From Linum tenue (taxonomy: Eukaryota; Streptophyta; Magnoliopsida; Malpighiales; Linaceae): a DNA stretch of 64,000 nt. Below are positions 49,101-62,071 of this stretch, piece by piece. A model generated the notes under the pieces. That model was not told the DNA's origin. It searched no databases and worked only from the letters and a program-made list of their open reading frames with translations. Position numbers and translations under genes: made by a program. Location: assembly GCA_946122785.1 (NCBI GenBank), contig CAMGYJ010000009.1:8648937-8712936 (forward strand). The letters run 5' to 3'. Every line of letters begins with the position of its first letter. Position 1 is the stretch's first letter.

Positions 49101-49978
49101 GCTGGACCAGACAAAACAGCTTTGTGACCTGAGAACCTACTTTCAGGTGCAAGCCCTCCATCCGATTGCATAAACAGAACATTCAGCTTTCCTAATCCTT
49201 GGTCAAATTTAGATATAAACCCTGACAAGTATTCTTTGATGACTGGGGTTAGGTATGCATCAACACTAGCTGTTAGACCACGAGGAACAGCTCGAACCAT
49301 CGGGGTCAAAGCCGAAGACAAGGAGACGTGCTTGAAACCCAAACTCGAAGCCACTTTCGCTACAGCTACTTCATGGTCAGGAAAAGTATAAGAATGCAGC
49401 AAAACTACAGCCAGACAGCTGACCCCTTTCTCCAGCAAACATTTCAATTGAGGCTTCAAAGCGGCTTCATCAAGTGGTTTCACAACCCTGACAAGCTCAC
49501 CTGAAATTCCTTTAACTACGGCTGGTGACGACCCCTCTTCCTCCTTGTCAACAACAAGCTGAACTCTCTCATCAACCTCAATAACCTCCTCGTAAAGGTT
49601 TGAAGGTTTTGACACTGTGAGGTCGAAGATATTGGGACGAGCCTGGTTGCCAATCTGTAGCAGATCCTTGAATCCTTTAGTCACACAGAGAGCAATCCTT
49701 TCACCTTTTCTCTCCAACAACGCATTTGTTGCCACTGTTGTACCCATCCTAATCCACTCTATCTTGTCCGTAGGGATTTTGGAATGGCGAGGGATCTTAG
49801 ACCCCGTGTACTCTTCAAGGATCCTGCGAATCCCTTCAACCGGAGCATCGTCGTAGTTTGCTGGATCAACTGAAAGAAGTTTCAGAACTCGACCGTCAGT
49901 TCTGCCGGGAAGTTCGGCGTAGACGTCAGTGAATGTGCCGCCTCTGTCGATGCAAAATCGTAGTTTCTCTTCCCCCAT
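46160..49978 (-). CDS. OXP1: 5-oxoprolinase (ATP-hydrolysing)
   Basis: The enzyme converts 5-oxoproline plus ATP and water to glutamate in the cytosol, as part of glutathione breakdown. It is a single uninterrupted exon of 1272 aa, close to the Arabidopsis OXP1 length. An N-terminal hydantoinase/oxoprolinase A region ([18 protein letters not shown] at residues 8-25, [14 protein letters not shown] near 80) is followed by the A domain ([27 protein letters not shown]) and a C-terminal hydantoinase B domain ([62 protein letters not shown]). The protein ends in GGGGWG. No damage is seen. The start is the first ATG, at the family-typical N-terminus. Confidence 0.97.
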   Translation of the reverse strand: MGEEKLRFCIDRGGTFTDVYAELPGRTDGRVLKLLSVDPANYDDAPVEGIRRILEEYTGSKIPRHSKIPTDKIEWIRMGTTVATNALLERKGERIALCVTKGFKDLLQIGNQARPNIFDLTVSKPSNLYEEVIEVDERVQLVVDKEEEGSSPAVVKGISGELVRVVKPLDEAALKPQLKCLLEKGVSCLAVVLLHSYTFPDHEVAVAKVASSLGFKHVSLSSALTPMVRAVPRGLTASVDAYLTPVIKEYLSGFISKFDQGLGKLNVLFMQSDGGLAPESRFSGHKAVLSGPAGGVVGYSQTLFGLETEKPLIGFDMGGTSTDVSRYAGSYEQVLETQIAGAIIQAPQLDINTVAAGGGSKLKFQFGAFRVGPESVGAHPGPVCYRKGGELAVTDANLILGYVIPDYFPSIFGPNEDQPLDIEATRKEFGKLAAQINSYRKSQDSSAKDMSVEEIALGFINVANETMCRPIRQLTEMKGHETRNHALACFGGAGPQHACAIARSLGMTEVLIHRFCGILSAYGMGLADVVEEAQEPYSAVYGPESILEASHRESVLLNQVKQTLQEQGFREGNITTETYLNLRYEGTDTAIMVKGSVNEDGSVSDYDVEFVKMFQQEYGFKLQNRNILICDVRVRGIGVTNILKPQVLEPATGTPKSESNPYQLYFGEGWHQVPLFRLENLGFGHVIPGPAIIMNGNSTVIVEPNCKANITKYGNIKIKLDSDVGPAVKISEKVADVVQLSIFNHRFMGIAEQMGRTLQRTSISTNIKERLDFSCALFGPDGGLVANAPHVPVHLGAMSSTVRWQLNHWGDSLNEGDVLVTNHPSAGGSHLPDITVITPVFEKGKLVFFVASRGHHAEIGGITPGSMPPFSKSIFEEGAAIKAFKLVEGGVFQEEGIIRLLQFPGSSLDDSGAGGHFKIPGTRRLQDNLSDLHAQIAANRRGISLIKELIEQYGLETVQAYMTYVQLNAEEAVREMLKSVALRVSSSQSPNDSRSSIVTIEEEDLMDDGSTIHLKLTINGEKGEASFNFDGTSPEVYGNWNAPEAVTAAAVIYCLRCLVNVDIPLNQGCLAPVEIHIPQGSFLSPSDKAAVVGGNVLTSQRITDVVLTAFQACACSQGCMNNLTFGDDSFGYYETIGGGSGAGPTWEGTSGVQCHMTNTRMTDPEIFEQRYPVLLHRFGMREKSGGLGVNKGGDGIVREIEFRRPVVVSILSERRVHAPRGLAGGDDGARGENYLIKRDKRRIYLGGKNTVEVQAGEILQILTPGGGGWGSP

Positions 49979-51729
49979 GGCTGACCTCCAAGGTTCGGAA
50001 TTGGAATCTTAGAACCGTTGGTATCGAGGGTCACAGAATAAAGTAGATAATCAGAATTGGGGATTGATTTGGGGGAAAACAGAATTGGAAGATGGGAAGA
50101 ATAAAAAAGCATAGGGTGGGGAAGATAATTGAGCCGTAGCTCTAGTCTAGGCAGAGAAGGAGAGACTAGAGAGTCGGACGTGGGGAAGGGAGAGAGGAAA
50201 AAGAGAGATAGGTTTAGGGTTTACCAAGGTTGTCAAACTCGGTTAACTAATTGAGCTGGCTAAGTAAGTGGTTCTAGATTTAATGGTTTGATCAGAATTT
50301 GACCGGTTTGTGCCATTTTATACATTTTCTAAATATATGTAGAATCTCCCAAGAAGCCTCAAGTTCATCACTCTCCCTCTACATCTTCCACAACTATGTT
50401 TTTATCTCTCTATGATGACTCCCTTTGCTCAAATGTAGGGAAAGGAGTTATATAGTGAAATCCAAGGCACGTCACGACCTCCATGCATAACTAGAGGGGT
50501 TGTCACGGCTTCCAGGCCGCTGCCCTTAATGAAACGAAAAGTACAAGGCTTGTCGCAATCGTGACTTGATAAACGTCGCAGAATGGTTGTTCTCCTCTGT
50601 GTCTTGCATTCATTCACGAGCACCGATATCGCAGCCTTGATCCTGAGATCACGGGCGTGATCTGGAAATTGCGGCCCGGATCTTTCACGCAATACGAATC
50701 CTTCTTGGCCACTAGTCGGGTCGTCAAACTTTCTGTGCATTTCTGCGTGGGAGGGTACATCTCGGCCTGGAGGTCCCGGCCGACCATGACTTGCTTAAAG
50801 TCATCTTTTCACCTTTCTTTTCACCCTTGTAATGACCTCTGATTGGCACGAAACTTGGCGTGCCTTTCCTCATCATGTTAGGACCCGAGATTAAGCTAGA
50901 AAATACAACGTAACCTAGAATAGAATGCGAATGGACAAACTTCAAGCCAAATGGCCAAGTGATAACAATAGTGCCTAAATCTTCGAGTATGAAGATAATA
51001 AGCAATTATAGCACAAAATCCATCTCAAATAGCTAAAGATGATTATGGCATGCAAACACCTAAGAAATGGAAGATCAAATAGCACCAATTTAGGTGTTAT
51101 CAAAATATTGTTGTGGATGATGGGTGGGAGGTAGGTTGGTTCGCTTATTTGTGGTGCACCGACTAAGTATCGATTATTATCAACAACCAACAGATTAGCT
51201 GAGAAGGCAAATACACACAACCATGACCGCCAACCAAATGATTTGAGCCGTTTTCAATTAGCCAAATAACCAACTTTTCAGTTTGGTTTTGAGGTTAGAC
51301 CATACAACCGACAAAGGTGTATTATCCCTACAAACTATACTAGTAGCCAGAAGGTTTACAAAGATACAGTGAGAACCTCACTCCTAATGGCAGATGACAA
51401 GCATGAAAGCACCTATCTGTCAGCAGCCATCCATCCATCTAAGCGCCATCGATCATACTATGAGACAATTATGGTATGTTTAGGTTCCAGAACTGGGAAA
51501 GAGGTTGGCTAAAAAATCATTGCACATAAAAGTTTTACAGATATCAAACAGAGCTGGTCATTCTGCTCGAATTATACATGGGCTGATAACCTACCATACA
51601 AACTGAACAGCATGTTGATCATACTTGCTGACCTGACCTATCCGTAATTTTTATGCTTCAGTCGTCAAGAAGAGAATATCACGAATCTAGTAACAGTAAT
51701 GCCTTAGATGACAGTCATTAGATGCTTTT
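49979..51729. other. OXP1 upstream region and spacer to the CUE gene
   Basis: The first roughly 200 bp are the OXP1 leader and promoter. At 50226 the phrase CAAGGTTGTCAAACTCGGTTAA resembles one end of the inner hAT-like element at 62090, but no partner end was found. The stretch at 50430-50900 (GTCACGACC, GGACCCGAGATTAA) looks repeat-derived. No other gene is visible. Confidence 0.5.
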
Positions 51730-53200
51730 TTAGCATATGTCTGGAGGGAAGTGTCCTGGAAACGAGCTAGGTTGTTGTTGTGCTCTTTGTAAATGAAGCT
51801 TTAGAGCGTAGTTGTTTAGCTGCACAGCAGAAAGAAAAAAGCCAAGTTCACCATCATGGAATAATAATACCACCAAACAGCAAAATATTTAACTGTTGCT
51901 CACTACCTTGTACTTCTTTACCTTATTGGTAAGCCAATTTTGTATTACTATCATCATCAACTTGAACCAAATTAGAATCCAGATATACACAGTTCCAAGT
52001 TAGAGACTTGGTAGGAACAAGAGGACTCAAAACAATACGTAATGGACATTACCTCCAAACTACGAACTTGCTCTTGATACTGGTTCAACACAAGCTTCAA
52101 GTTGTGCACTTCCTTTGCCTTTTCTTCTTGCTCCAAGTTTCGTTCATGCTGGATGGCAACAGCTCTCTTTAAGATTTGGTTGTCATTTACCAAACCTTGA
52201 AGATGATCCCTAAGTGATGCATTCTCCATCTGTTTTATGTTTTCACCAAGAGACCAACCAAATAACAACTACTAAGAGTCAAGACAGCGCTAAGGTCAGG
52301 CTATCAAAGACAGAGTCAGAAGTGAAGTACGAGTCGCGACCAATTTACAGCTAGAGAGTTGTGAATGATCTAAACTACCATCTTCAGAAACAATGAACAA
52401 TACCTCTTTCTCTTTGGATACGTCCCTGGACTGAGAAGCAATGGTTTTTTCAAAAGCTTCTAAAATGCTAGCTGCTCGCCTCCTCGCATCATCGAGATCG
52501 GCTGCAGTCATCATCTCGTGTACAAAAAGGTCCACCCATTTGGAACCATCAATGGGATTATCGAAGTGAATTGATGGTTTCACTTCTTGTGCCTCTTCTT
52601 TCCCCATTTGTTGAGTGCCTGAAAAAACTTACAAAGTTCAGGTAACCGAGACTGGTGGGAAATTAGAAGCTAACCACAAACTGAGACTTCAAATTACGAA
52701 AAGCCAGAGCAAGAAGCCATACAAGTAGATGCGCTTGAAGAAGGAACATCATTTCTATCCACAGCATGATGAAATGGACTTCCCTGCAGACTCTCGATAG
52801 CAGCATCGATCCTGTTATTGTTCTCCCTAAGAGCTGTTTTCACCAACTAAACAAACCAAAAGAAGCTACTTTAACAAGAATTGCAACTCTCAGTACACAG
52901 AAAGTCAAACGGCGGAAATGTGAAGGGGAATATTCAACAAAACAGCATTCATCATTCATCTGCACATCAATGGAACTGGTGGAAGCATTTCAAACCAAGG
53001 CGCACAAATTTCACCTCAGGATCCACAGCAGGGAACATCTGAAGCAAGGTGAGAACTTTATCATCAGATCCGGACCCAAGTTCAGGGGATCGTGTGGGAG
53101 ATCCATAAGCGGAGCACCTGGATCTCTTCACCGAATAAGAGGATTGAGATCCAAAAATCTCCTCGAAACCAAGCCGTTTCCCACAAATTCCAGCCGACAT
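51730..53200 (-). CDS. CUE-domain protein, At5g32440-like
   Basis: The protein is predicted to bind ubiquitin through a CUE domain; its cellular role is not known to me. Minus-strand exons are 53015-53200, 52723-52846, 52404-52618, 52053-52229 and 51730-51819, all GT-AG and in phase, giving 263 aa. The N-terminus MSAGICGKRLGFEEIFG is followed by the CUE helix region (VLTLLQMFPAVDPELVKTAL, then AAIESLQG, residues about 47-85). A central WVDLFVHEMMTAADLDDARRRAA block, a coiled coil rich in Glu, Gln and Lys, and the tail FPGHFPPDIC complete it. The tail and coiled coil match what I recall of the Arabidopsis protein. Confidence 0.9.
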
Positions 53201-54489
53201 CGTTAAACCCTAGAGATTTCCTGCAACCCTCCTTTTTTTTTTGTGTCTTCCTTTTTAATTCCTTCACCGCTAAAAAAACCCAGAAAGCAAAAACCACAGC
53301 GAGAGAATATCCACACACACACACAACAAAACAAAACAAAAAAAAGGATATTTTAGTTTGCATCCATATCTTCCATATCCGTCGCTCGAAGTTTTCTTGT
53401 TGTGTGGTTTGACTGCTGTGTGTGTTGCGTTCCAGAGGTTTTTGACGAGAGAGAATGGTGGAGATGGAGAGGTTTGGTGGGGCGGAGAGATTATTGGACT
53501 GTGGGGTTTGAAATCAATTATTAAATCTGTATGTTATGTGATGTAATAAAAAGCGGTGGGGGATAGGTTTGCTTGCTTTTATGATGAGAGGAATCGTTTC
53601 CAGATTTTCCTTTTGGAGAGACTCTCCATTGGTACAACAATAATAGTAAGTATATAATGGTGTTTACTTTCTGGGGTTTTCTTTTAATACAGTTTTCTTT
53701 TGGGCTTTGGGTGGTAGATGCAAGAAAAGGACGCGCCACTGCGTTCTGGCCTTCTGGGGAAGAAGCAGCGGTAGAGTTGAGGTCGAGGACGTAATTGATA
53801 AACAAAAAAACGTGAAGTCAGGAACAAGGAAGGAATTAATAGACGGCTGTGCGGGGCTGTGAGACCATTTTGCCAAATTTATTTAATTCGACCCATTATT
53901 TTGTTTGTATCTTTCCTATTGCTTTGACTTCTTGGTGCTTAGGATCCAACTCCGGCCATGTAATGGGCTCACATATTCGAACCTTTCATTCTAATTTGGG
54001 CCATGTAATGGGCTCACAACTCCGGCCATGTAATGGGCTCACATATTCTAATTTGGGCTATATAATGGGCAACGGGAAACGGGTATTTGTGTATACTCGT
54101 ACCCGTTTATTTTTTTAGGGTTACGGGTAACCAAATACATGTAATATATATTAGCGAATGGGATTTGGAATTGTAAAATGCTACATTGGGTACCCACGGG
54201 TTACTCGCTAGTCGCTACTACATGTTTGGGTAGTACGAGTACCCTTGACTCTAACACACACAAAATGAAATATCTAAGATACGAGAAGGAAAAGAGACTC
54301 GACACAATCGATTTACGTGATATCCCCGTTCAAATTATTTTGAGTGTATAAGGAGCATGCGATGGGCTGGCTTGAGCATGTGAACTTCGAGGATTGTGTT
54401 TCATGTGCCACTCCCATAGAGAAAAATTAGAAAATCCGAGAATCGGATGGAGGACTTTTCCACGATGGGTCACAATATTGAAGTCTGGT
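53201..54489. other. CUE-gene promoter side and spacer
   Basis: Upstream of the CUE gene there is no further gene. Small direct repeats of GGCCATGTAATGGGCTCACA occur three times at 53955-54050. Confidence 0.5.
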
Positions 54490-55180
54490 GGGTAGTCTCA
54501 TATATCTCACTCACACTAAACCTGGTATTTCCTATGTGGTACATGTGGTTAGTCAATTTATTAATGCACCACTAACTCATCATTTGACTGCAGTTCACAT
54601 GATTTTATGTTACCTGAATTGCACACATGATGTGGGCTTGTTGTTTCATCAGGTGGGCAGCTAGTAATTGAAGCTTATGTTGATGCTAACTATAATGGTT
54701 GTGTGGATACTCGCCGCTCTACCTCTGAGTGGTGTGTGAAGGTTGGGAATTTTTTTTATCTCCTGGTGATGCAAGAGGCACAACACATGTATTGAAGTCA
54801 TAGTCACAAGCCGAGTTACGCTCTATGTTAGACGTCACTTTTGACATGCCTGGTTACAATGCGTGTTGGTAGAGTTTGGTATGGATTGTCAATTAATGGT
54901 ACGATTATATACAGATAACACAACGACAATTTGGATAGTGACAAGTCCTATTTGGCATGGCTTGAAAAAACACATAGAGGTTCATATTCACTATATCTCC
55001 AACTAGCTACCAAGGGGGGTTATTGAGCTTGCCTAGAATAGTTCTAAAGGTCAAGCAACGGATCTATTCACTAAGTTTGTTTTATCATCTCGTCCTTGGT
55101 GCTTACCAGATTGATGTTGCGAAAGCACCATCAATTTGAGGGAGAGTGTTAAAAGGGTAGGTAGGTAAATTTAATCAACC
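54490..55180 (+). pseudogene. Copia retrotransposon RNase H end, PPT and LTR start
   Basis: Broken plus-strand frames give Copia blocks in order: VVSQFINAPLTHHLTAVHMILCYLN, then EAYVDANYNGCVDTRRSTSEW, then LYTDNTTTIWI, HGLKKHIEVHIHYISN and KGQATDLFTKFV. These are followed by the polypurine tract TTTGAGGGAGAG and an LTR-like start TGTTAAAAGG at 55147. The end of the LTR was not identified. Multiple stops show that it is inactive. Confidence 0.8.
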
Positions 55181-56955
55181 AAACATAATAAGTGTTAATT
55201 AAATGAGAAGTCTCGGGTAGGTAGATCTCATCTTCTTTTGAATATGCTTGTTTCATTTTACAAATACGACATTTGAATGCCATATATTATGCTATTTATT
55301 TAAAGTGAAATTTCGTTGGCTAAACCTAGTAGTAAGCCATTTGAATAAAAAAAAAATTGGCATAATAGTTGGGGAGTCTAGATTATTATGAAAGGATTGA
55401 GCTACTACTTTAGCATTTTCTTTCTTGCTTTTGCATTTTTTTACTTTGCTTTTGTTGCATCGCACCTTTGCATTTCACCGGTGTTTTTGTTGTAACTAAT
55501 TGTATAGGTTTGTCGGTGTATGACCAAGGACATCTAGGAGATCTAATGGCATATGACAATGAGATCAACCTAAACTTGAGAAGAACTTCAGTTATACCAC
55601 AATTAGAGCATCAAGACCTTTCCCTTTAAGCTTAAAGAAGAGAGGTACAACATTGATATCAACAACCAACAAAAAGGAACAACAATGGTGGCCCTAACAA
55701 GAGAAAAATTCACAATGATGAAGAAGCGATCAATGGTGACCACAATCCCTCCGCTGAGAGAGATAACTATAGGGTTATACACTTTCCCCAACGTTGATAA
55801 ATTACATACAAGCATTTGAAATCCGAATATCCCCATCTCAGGAGGAGATTTGGTATATATAATATATCGTTGAGTGGCAAAAAAATCAATAAGCCAATTT
55901 CATCGCTTCTTCGAAGGACCTAGTGGAGCATTTGTTGAACTGCTACTTGCTCCCTCCTTGACTACTAGGTTCAGGAGTGAGATCACTACTTTACCAAGAG
56001 GATGGTAAGACAATGTATGAACGCACGAGAAAAATACAATGATATGCTCCGTAGTTCTTCTCACCATGGATTACCAACATGCTAAAACCTGGAGTGAAGT
56101 CTTACAAGAACATTGCAACCCAATTCCCTTTCTTCCTCAAAAACCAATTCTCGTCCTCTTCATCCCATTCTCAACAACAACCATGCCTTCTTCCACAACA
56201 AAATTTCTTTTTGAGCACTAACCTTTGGGAACAAGGTATTGACTGATAGTGTCAACAAGTTGGAGGAGATGATGACACAATTTGTGACCACTTCTAATAA
56301 GAGGTTTGATGTATTGGACAAGTTTATTCAAATTTTCTCTTATCGATTCCAAGTATTAGAAGCGCGACAAAGGAACCATAAAGACTCATTGCAAAAATTG
56401 GAGGCCCAATTTGGCACCATCACCCAAGCTCTCACTAAAATACCTAAGGTACTCTATGGGAAATACCAAGCCCAAACTGAAGGAGGGTTGCCATGATCTT
56501 CTTACAAAGTGGAAAATAGATACAAGATCCAAGGCATCTGGTGAACAAGAAAGAGATCTTCAAGAGAAAACAATGGATGAGAAAGCTGACGAGAAATAAA
56601 GCATCAATTGATGAGGCTAAGGAGGAAGAGAAGAGTTCAACTCAAAATCAGGAACCCAAAATGGACAACTAAAGGACATTAATTGGAGAAGGCTTAGGAG
56701 GAAGAAAGATTTCAACTCCAAAGCAGAAATCCAAGGAGGTTAAGTGCATGACATTGACAAACCCCCCCTTCTCATCATTGCTCAACAAATAAGAGATAAA
56801 ATTCAAATGTGCGAAGTGGGGCTGATGAGTTCAAGCAACTTCTCCTCTGTATGTACTTAAATGATGAGATTTTGTGCTTTGTTTAGCATGTTGATATTTG
56901 GATGCACATTTGAGCGAAATTGAGATAACAGATAAGACACGAGAATCGATGGCAT
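55181..56955. other. Spacer with a retrotransposon gag-like remnant
   Basis: A plus-strand frame at 56239-56496 (NKLEEMMTQFVTTSNKRFDVLD, then QKLEAQFGTITQALTKIP) resembles the Gly-poor tail of Ty3/Gypsy gag proteins, which carry LETQLGQLA-like motifs. A primer-binding-like segment (AATATATCGTTGAGTGGC) is near 55860. The similarity is weak. No other gene is visible. Confidence 0.4.
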
Positions 56956-59900
56956 TCATATTTTATGAAGATCGCTGATTTTACAATAAACGTCATACAC
57001 ATTGACTTGTGTTGTTGTTGGGTTCTCCCATGCAATCAGTTCTTGTACTTCATTCTCAATCTCTTTTATTTCTCTAATCAAACTACCGATGCAGAACCCC
57101 AGCCCACTTAAGCAAAGAATCATCTGGCTCTTCACCTTCTGTTCTGCTTCTTTTTTATCAATGACATCACCTAATTCCCTCAAGTGTTGGAGGAAACCAT
57201 TCACCAGGTTCGAAACTGTTTCCTCATCAGGTCCTAACATCATCTTCAACTTATCTCCTTCTGGTGGTCTCCCCAATTCAATGTCGTAAGATGGTTTCTC
57301 CTTGTGCAACCCATCTTCAAGATCTGTGAGGAACTCAAAGGAGATAACTTTTTGCAAGCATCTCAATGTTGAGCCAACCTTGTCTCTGAAAAGTTCTAGA
57401 TCAGCATTGATGTCTTCTACCCTTTTCCGATCGAGTTGTATTTTGTCTGCTCCATATGAGAACACCTCAGACTGATTGAAAACAAAGAGCAAGAGGTCGC
57501 TTGCTTTTCTTAGAGATCCTAGCAATTTCTTGTAGCAAGTAGCATGGAAGGGCAGAAACCAGAAATTAGGCTCCACCTCTGCTTCCATGATGAATTGGTT
57601 CAGCTTACCAACATGGCATTCCAAAATTTTCTGCTTATCTCTCTGTGTCGTACTTGAAAAGAACAAGCCTTTTCTGTCGGTGCACAGAGTAAAACCTTCT
57701 ACACAGTCTCTGAATGCTTCTAATCCCCAAGCAATCTCTGTTCTAGCCAGAGTTGCAGCTCTTGCCGGTTGCAGCACAATCTCGACTGCAACAAGGCAGA
57801 GCAACCCTATGGTTGCTTCCGTGATCCTTGCAATTGCAAATTCACTTGGGTTCCCATAATTCTTCCTCCCCAAGATTAACAATGCACCAATAACAGCCGA
57901 AATTCCACCTGCCTGGCCATACATCTTGCTCTGCCTGAGAAAGCTAGCGAAGACGATCCAAGGCAGGACGAGAAGGAATCTCAATTCCACAAGGCCGTGG
58001 AACAGGAAGGAGCAGAGGATTCCGTAAACCGATCCCATCGCCGTCCCTTGGGCACGTGCATTGGCCATGGTGAATGTAGCTTGCCTCTCTGTGACGAAGC
58101 TGATTGCAATGGTGAGTCCTGACCAGTACCCATTTCTCTCGTTGAACATCAATCCAAATAGCACTGCCAAACCCAGAGAGAGTGAACATTTGAATGCAAA
58201 ATTCCATCTTTTTGTTCTCACAGCCGTCCAGATCCTCTGTAGCCTCCTGGTTTCCTTTGTTATGTCAATGTCAGGTTTGGTTAATTCTTCTTCTTCCTCT
58301 TCCATCTTTAATCCTCCTTGGAGGAGTTCCATGCAATAGAGAAAGAAGAGAGTTGGGAGATCATCGTGGGCGGCGATGCTAAGTTGCCGCCACCAGGGAT
58401 AGGCATTGTTGGACGACTCTGTTGTTGTTTCAGGAGCTGTGATGGCATCAGAAGTTGTCAGGCACTTGGCCTGCTCTAGCTTTACATCTATTCTGGATTT
58501 CAACCTGGCTGATTCTGCTTTAAGATCGTGATCGTCCATCAAGGCGATCGGAAATGAATGGCAAGAAGAGATTGCTAGTTCCATTCCTCTGATTGGTGTT
58601 TCTACTTCATCGTTCAAGCTTCCTCCCGGGTCTATGCTGCAGATGTTAGGGCTTAGAAATTTCAGGTGCGGCCTCTCCCATTTCATACCACCCTGCGAAG
58701 GAAACGAAACTTGGATTGAGTGGATCCGGAGTTAGTATAGTTTTTATGAATTTTTCGATTTTAGTTATTCGTTCCAGTGTTATTTTATAATAAGATTGGG
58801 TGTAACTAGAAATTTAGCCTAGAAATTCTAGCTCCAAAGATTATTCTTCTAAAAAAAAACAATGAAATCTAAAATTCTAAAAGTCTAAACAAAAGACTAT
58901 AAGAAATATGAGTTTTGTTCCCTGAAAATTTACTAAAGCAGCTAGTGGATATAGGTATGGACACACAATGCACAATTGATTTGTTCTAACGTTGACGCTG
59001 TTCGTATCACCATTTACTACGGGGAGAACTTTTTCAACAATGAAACATATGAAAACTGATTTGTGCAACAAAACGAGCGATGAATTTCTCGCCGATTGCT
59101 CAGGTATTTTATTTAAAACAATGTATACTATTGGTATGGATCATGTGGACTCCATTATTGATGTATTCGCTAAATTAAAATATCGTCGTTACAATTTATA
59201 TTGTAAAAAAAACTATAATATTTTTTTTTACGGTTCTAATTTTCTAATGAAATGCGGCCCAGTGCTTTTCTGTGTTCTGAATCCGCCGGTGATCGTAGTC
59301 AAACCGAGCTTGGAAATTTTGAATGTGAAAACAAACTTACTTGGACCTCTCTGATGGACTGAAGATGCTTGGCTCCCTCGGCAGCCGGGAATTTGGCCTT
59401 TGAAATCAAGTCGGAAGCAGCTTGGTTGTCTTGGGCATTGAGTGCAAGTAGAAGGAAACTTAGTCTCTCTGAAGCATTCTGGATGTACAATCTGCATGTT
59501 CTCTTTACCTGCAAAATTTCCAAGAGTCACTCATTATAGAGAGCGTTTACAATGCTAATTAATTTTCTCTTTCAAATAAGGTTCTCTCGGATTCAGCTAT
59601 TTCAAAGAAAGCTAACAAAGTAAGAGATTATTTTAACCTTAGTTGTGCTTTAATAAAGTAAGATTGCGTTGTTGCGCCGAGACATGAAGACGCAATTTTA
59701 TATGATCTCTCAAGTTAAAACAAACATATAAGATTTAAAAAAATGTAAACTAAATTAAATTATTATATATGTAATTTAATCTAATTTCAATTAATCCGAT
59801 TTGATATGTATATCCGAGTCATTTCCCACTCCGCTGGAGCAGATCTGATTGCGGGCAGATATGAAGACGCAAAATTGAGCGGAGAGCTCCAGCTTCCGGC

Positions 59901-61814
59901 CCCTTTGCTAGTAGGAGTGGGGAGCGATCCGGTCTACACTGGGTATTATTGTACTGAATTGATATTTGGATGGAATAGAAAATCTAATCTATGTCCGATT
60001 CGATTTTAATCTTACAAATTTTGTTAAATATAAAAATAATTTTGATCGAAATTAAATTTGAACCCGATCGAATCAAACCAAACGGCCAAACATATTTTTT
60101 TATTCAATTATGGCCCGTAAATTTCCTTTGATTTTGGTTTCATCTTATCTCACTTCGATTCGACGGTTCTGCAAAGAATCGACATATGCCCACTCTTATT
60201 TCTTAGCATCAATTCCTCAAACATATTACTATTAGCCGACGGGGCAATAGTAATACATGTTATGAACCATATTTGTGTGCAGCTTAAAACAGATTAGGAT
60301 ATTATTGTTCGCTCAGAAATTCGTGCCCAATTAAACACATCTCTGCATTCCCATTTCCTTAACCATCACATCATCCACTCACAAACAGTATTATTCTTAT
60401 TGTCAATTCCCCTTTCCCGCCGGTGAATTTCCCCACCATTATCTTTGCTAATAATAAGGCGAAATGACGACAATAATGTTCACATCCCTCTTCCTTGCAT
60501 AGTATTAAACTATTAATTAATCTTTCTTTTTGATAAAACAATGGGAATGTTCGTTTTACTTTTAGTCGTTTGGATAAATCAATTGTAAAACGAGACAATT
60601 TGACCAATTGTTTCATTTTACAAAATGAGTCATTTAAAATGATTCAATTCAGATTACCTGCCCCCACCACAGACAATTGTAATTGGCTCAAAATTAGACA
60701 ATTCATAATTCCCCAGCCAAATTGCTCCATCCATATTTCCTACTGCCAAACGGATCAATCTGGCACAATTGTCTCAAAACGAGACAATTGTGTCAGATTG
60801 ATCCATTGGAATTCCTCATCCAAATGACCCCTTAGGTTAGAAACTTAAACCTAAAGTTGGTTAACAAACACATTTTTTCAACTTTAAAATTTCAATTATC
60901 ATTCGCTAGTCTAACTCTCCCTAATTCACCTCACTTAAGTGTAAAATTTAGAAAAGGCTATAAAAACTCGTAATTTTCCTCCCAAAAAATCATATTAAAA
61001 AAAACACAAAATTTTCTTTTCCAAATAAGCTGGAACATTATATACGTAATAATTCAATGAAGAAAAAAAAAACAACACTAGCTAGAAACGAAAACAATGC
61101 TCTCTAATCCATGATAAAGAAATGGATTTGGTAATTTATTAAATTAAAAAAAAATTACAATCTCCTTATAGTTATATATAGTAGTAGTAGTATTTTGTTT
61201 TTGTTTTTTTGAAAGAGATAGCTAAGTATAAATAGCATGATGGCTTTGCTTTTTACCTCGTAGTAGCCAAGTCGAGGAAAAGGAAGCAAAACAGCCAAAA
61301 GCGAAGCCACCACTCCCAAACCCGTGCTGGCCGCGACCCGAACCGGTTCGACCACCACTCCACTACTCTCTCCTCCTTCCCCATTCTTCACAACCATACT
61401 AACGTACACGATCACCGCCTGCCCGAACGCGATCCGCTTCGCCAGCAGCGGGGTCGACCTCGGCAGCGCCACCACGAAGGCGGTCAACGCCACCGCGGCG
61501 GCCGCCCCTTCGCTTCGGGCGAACGTTCCCGGTCCGACCAGCCACAGGGCGAGAACCGAGGCGGCCGTCACCTGGACGGTGGCGTAGAGGGCGAAGAAGC
61601 AGCCCTTGATGACCTGTCCCAGCGAGGCCTCCGACACGATCAGGATGGTGGTGACGTAAGAGAAGGCCGGGAAGTGGAGGAGGTTGTGGACCGCGGCGGG
61701 AGGGCAGAGGGTGACGGCGCCGACGATGGCGCAGGCTAGCACGGTTCTTAGCGATGAGTAGAACCGGTTCAACCAGAGGGTTTTGGCCGGGTTATTAACC
61801 GAAGACGACGACAT
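56956..61814 (-). CDS. FUSC / ArAE-like membrane protein (At2g28780/At3g09450 type)
   Basis: This is a predicted integral membrane protein of the plant fusaric-acid-resistance-like / aromatic-acid-exporter family. Its substrate is unknown to me. Minus-strand exons are 61257-61814, 59341-59508 and 56956-58692, all phase 0, giving 820 aa. Exon 1 encodes an N-terminal transmembrane half (residues about 20-186). Exon 2 holds a short soluble helix region. Exon 3 starts GGMKWERPHL and carries the second transmembrane block (WNFAFKCSLSLGLAVLFGLMF; GYWSGLTIAISFVTERQATF; GQAGGISAVIGALLILGRKNYGNPSEFAIARI), followed by a long helical cytosolic tail ending YCKISDLHKI. Two half-modules fit the family. A TATA element lies about 90 bp upstream of the ATG. 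The 3' end is clear. Confidence 0.88.
58693..59340 (-). other. FUSC gene intron 2
   Basis: This intron is 648 bp, AT-rich, with a GTAAGT donor at 59340-59335 and a CGCAG acceptor at 58693-58697 on the minus strand. It contains no recognisable repeat or gene. Confidence 0.8.
60565..60835. mobile_element. MITE-like insertion in FUSC intron 1
   Basis: The left end CTTTTAGTCGTTTGGATAAATC and the right end CATCCAAATGACCCCTTAG are imperfect inverted repeats, like PIF/Harbinger MITEs with GGGTCATTTGG ends. Inside are many ACAATTG phrases and a near-perfect hairpin at 60752-60804. No clear target duplication was identified. Confidence 0.55.
60752..60804. repeat. Near-perfect 24-bp-arm hairpin inside the MITE
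   Basis: The arms 60752-60775 and 60781-60804 pair at 23 of 24 positions around a 5-nt loop AAAAC. The left arm begins GGATCAATCTGGCACAATTG. It is transcribed as part of intron 1 of the FUSC gene. Confidence 0.85.
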
Positions 61815-61897
61815 GATTTTTTGTTGTTGTGTTTGGTTATTATGTGTACGTACGGTTTAATTAGCTAGCTTGGGTTTTTTAGGCTCTGAGGATGAGA

Positions 61898-61906
61898 ATA
61901 TATATA
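61898..61906 (-). promoter_or_regulatory. TATA element of the FUSC gene
   Basis: On the minus strand CCCCTATATATATTC lies roughly 90 nt upstream of the ATG at 61814, a suitable position for a core promoter with a 5' UTR of about 50-60 nt. Confidence 0.5.
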
Positions 61907-62071
61907 GGGGGAAATGAGGTTGTCCAGGCGGCAAGAATTTGGATGAGGGAGAAAGAAAAAAATGTTGAATTGAGGAGAAATAGCAAGAAAGTGTGACGGA
62001 CTGCTACAGGCGATGATTTTAGTTTGGCCAAATGGTATGTGGCTATTAATTAAAGCGCTATGAATTTAATG

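Larger units (their letters stand above)
59509..61256 (-). other. FUSC gene intron 1 (1.7 kb) with MITE
   Basis: The intron separates the two transmembrane halves. It contains a MITE-like segment of about 270 bp, 60565-60835, and otherwise AT-rich sequence. Short open frames inside it have no recognisable motifs. Confidence 0.75.

Noticed and set aside
50226..50290. Possible third copy of the CAAGGTTGTCAA element
   Set aside because: Only one terminus-like sequence is seen. No matching opposite end or 8-bp duplication was found nearby.
53955..54070. Repeated GGCCATGTAATGGGCTCACA phrases as a regulatory array
   Set aside because: There are only three copies in spacer, not near a transcription start. 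Simple local duplication explains them.
60752..60804. Calling the hairpin a miRNA gene
   Set aside because: The stem and loop are too short, it sits in a MITE, and there is no evidence of a miRNA family match.
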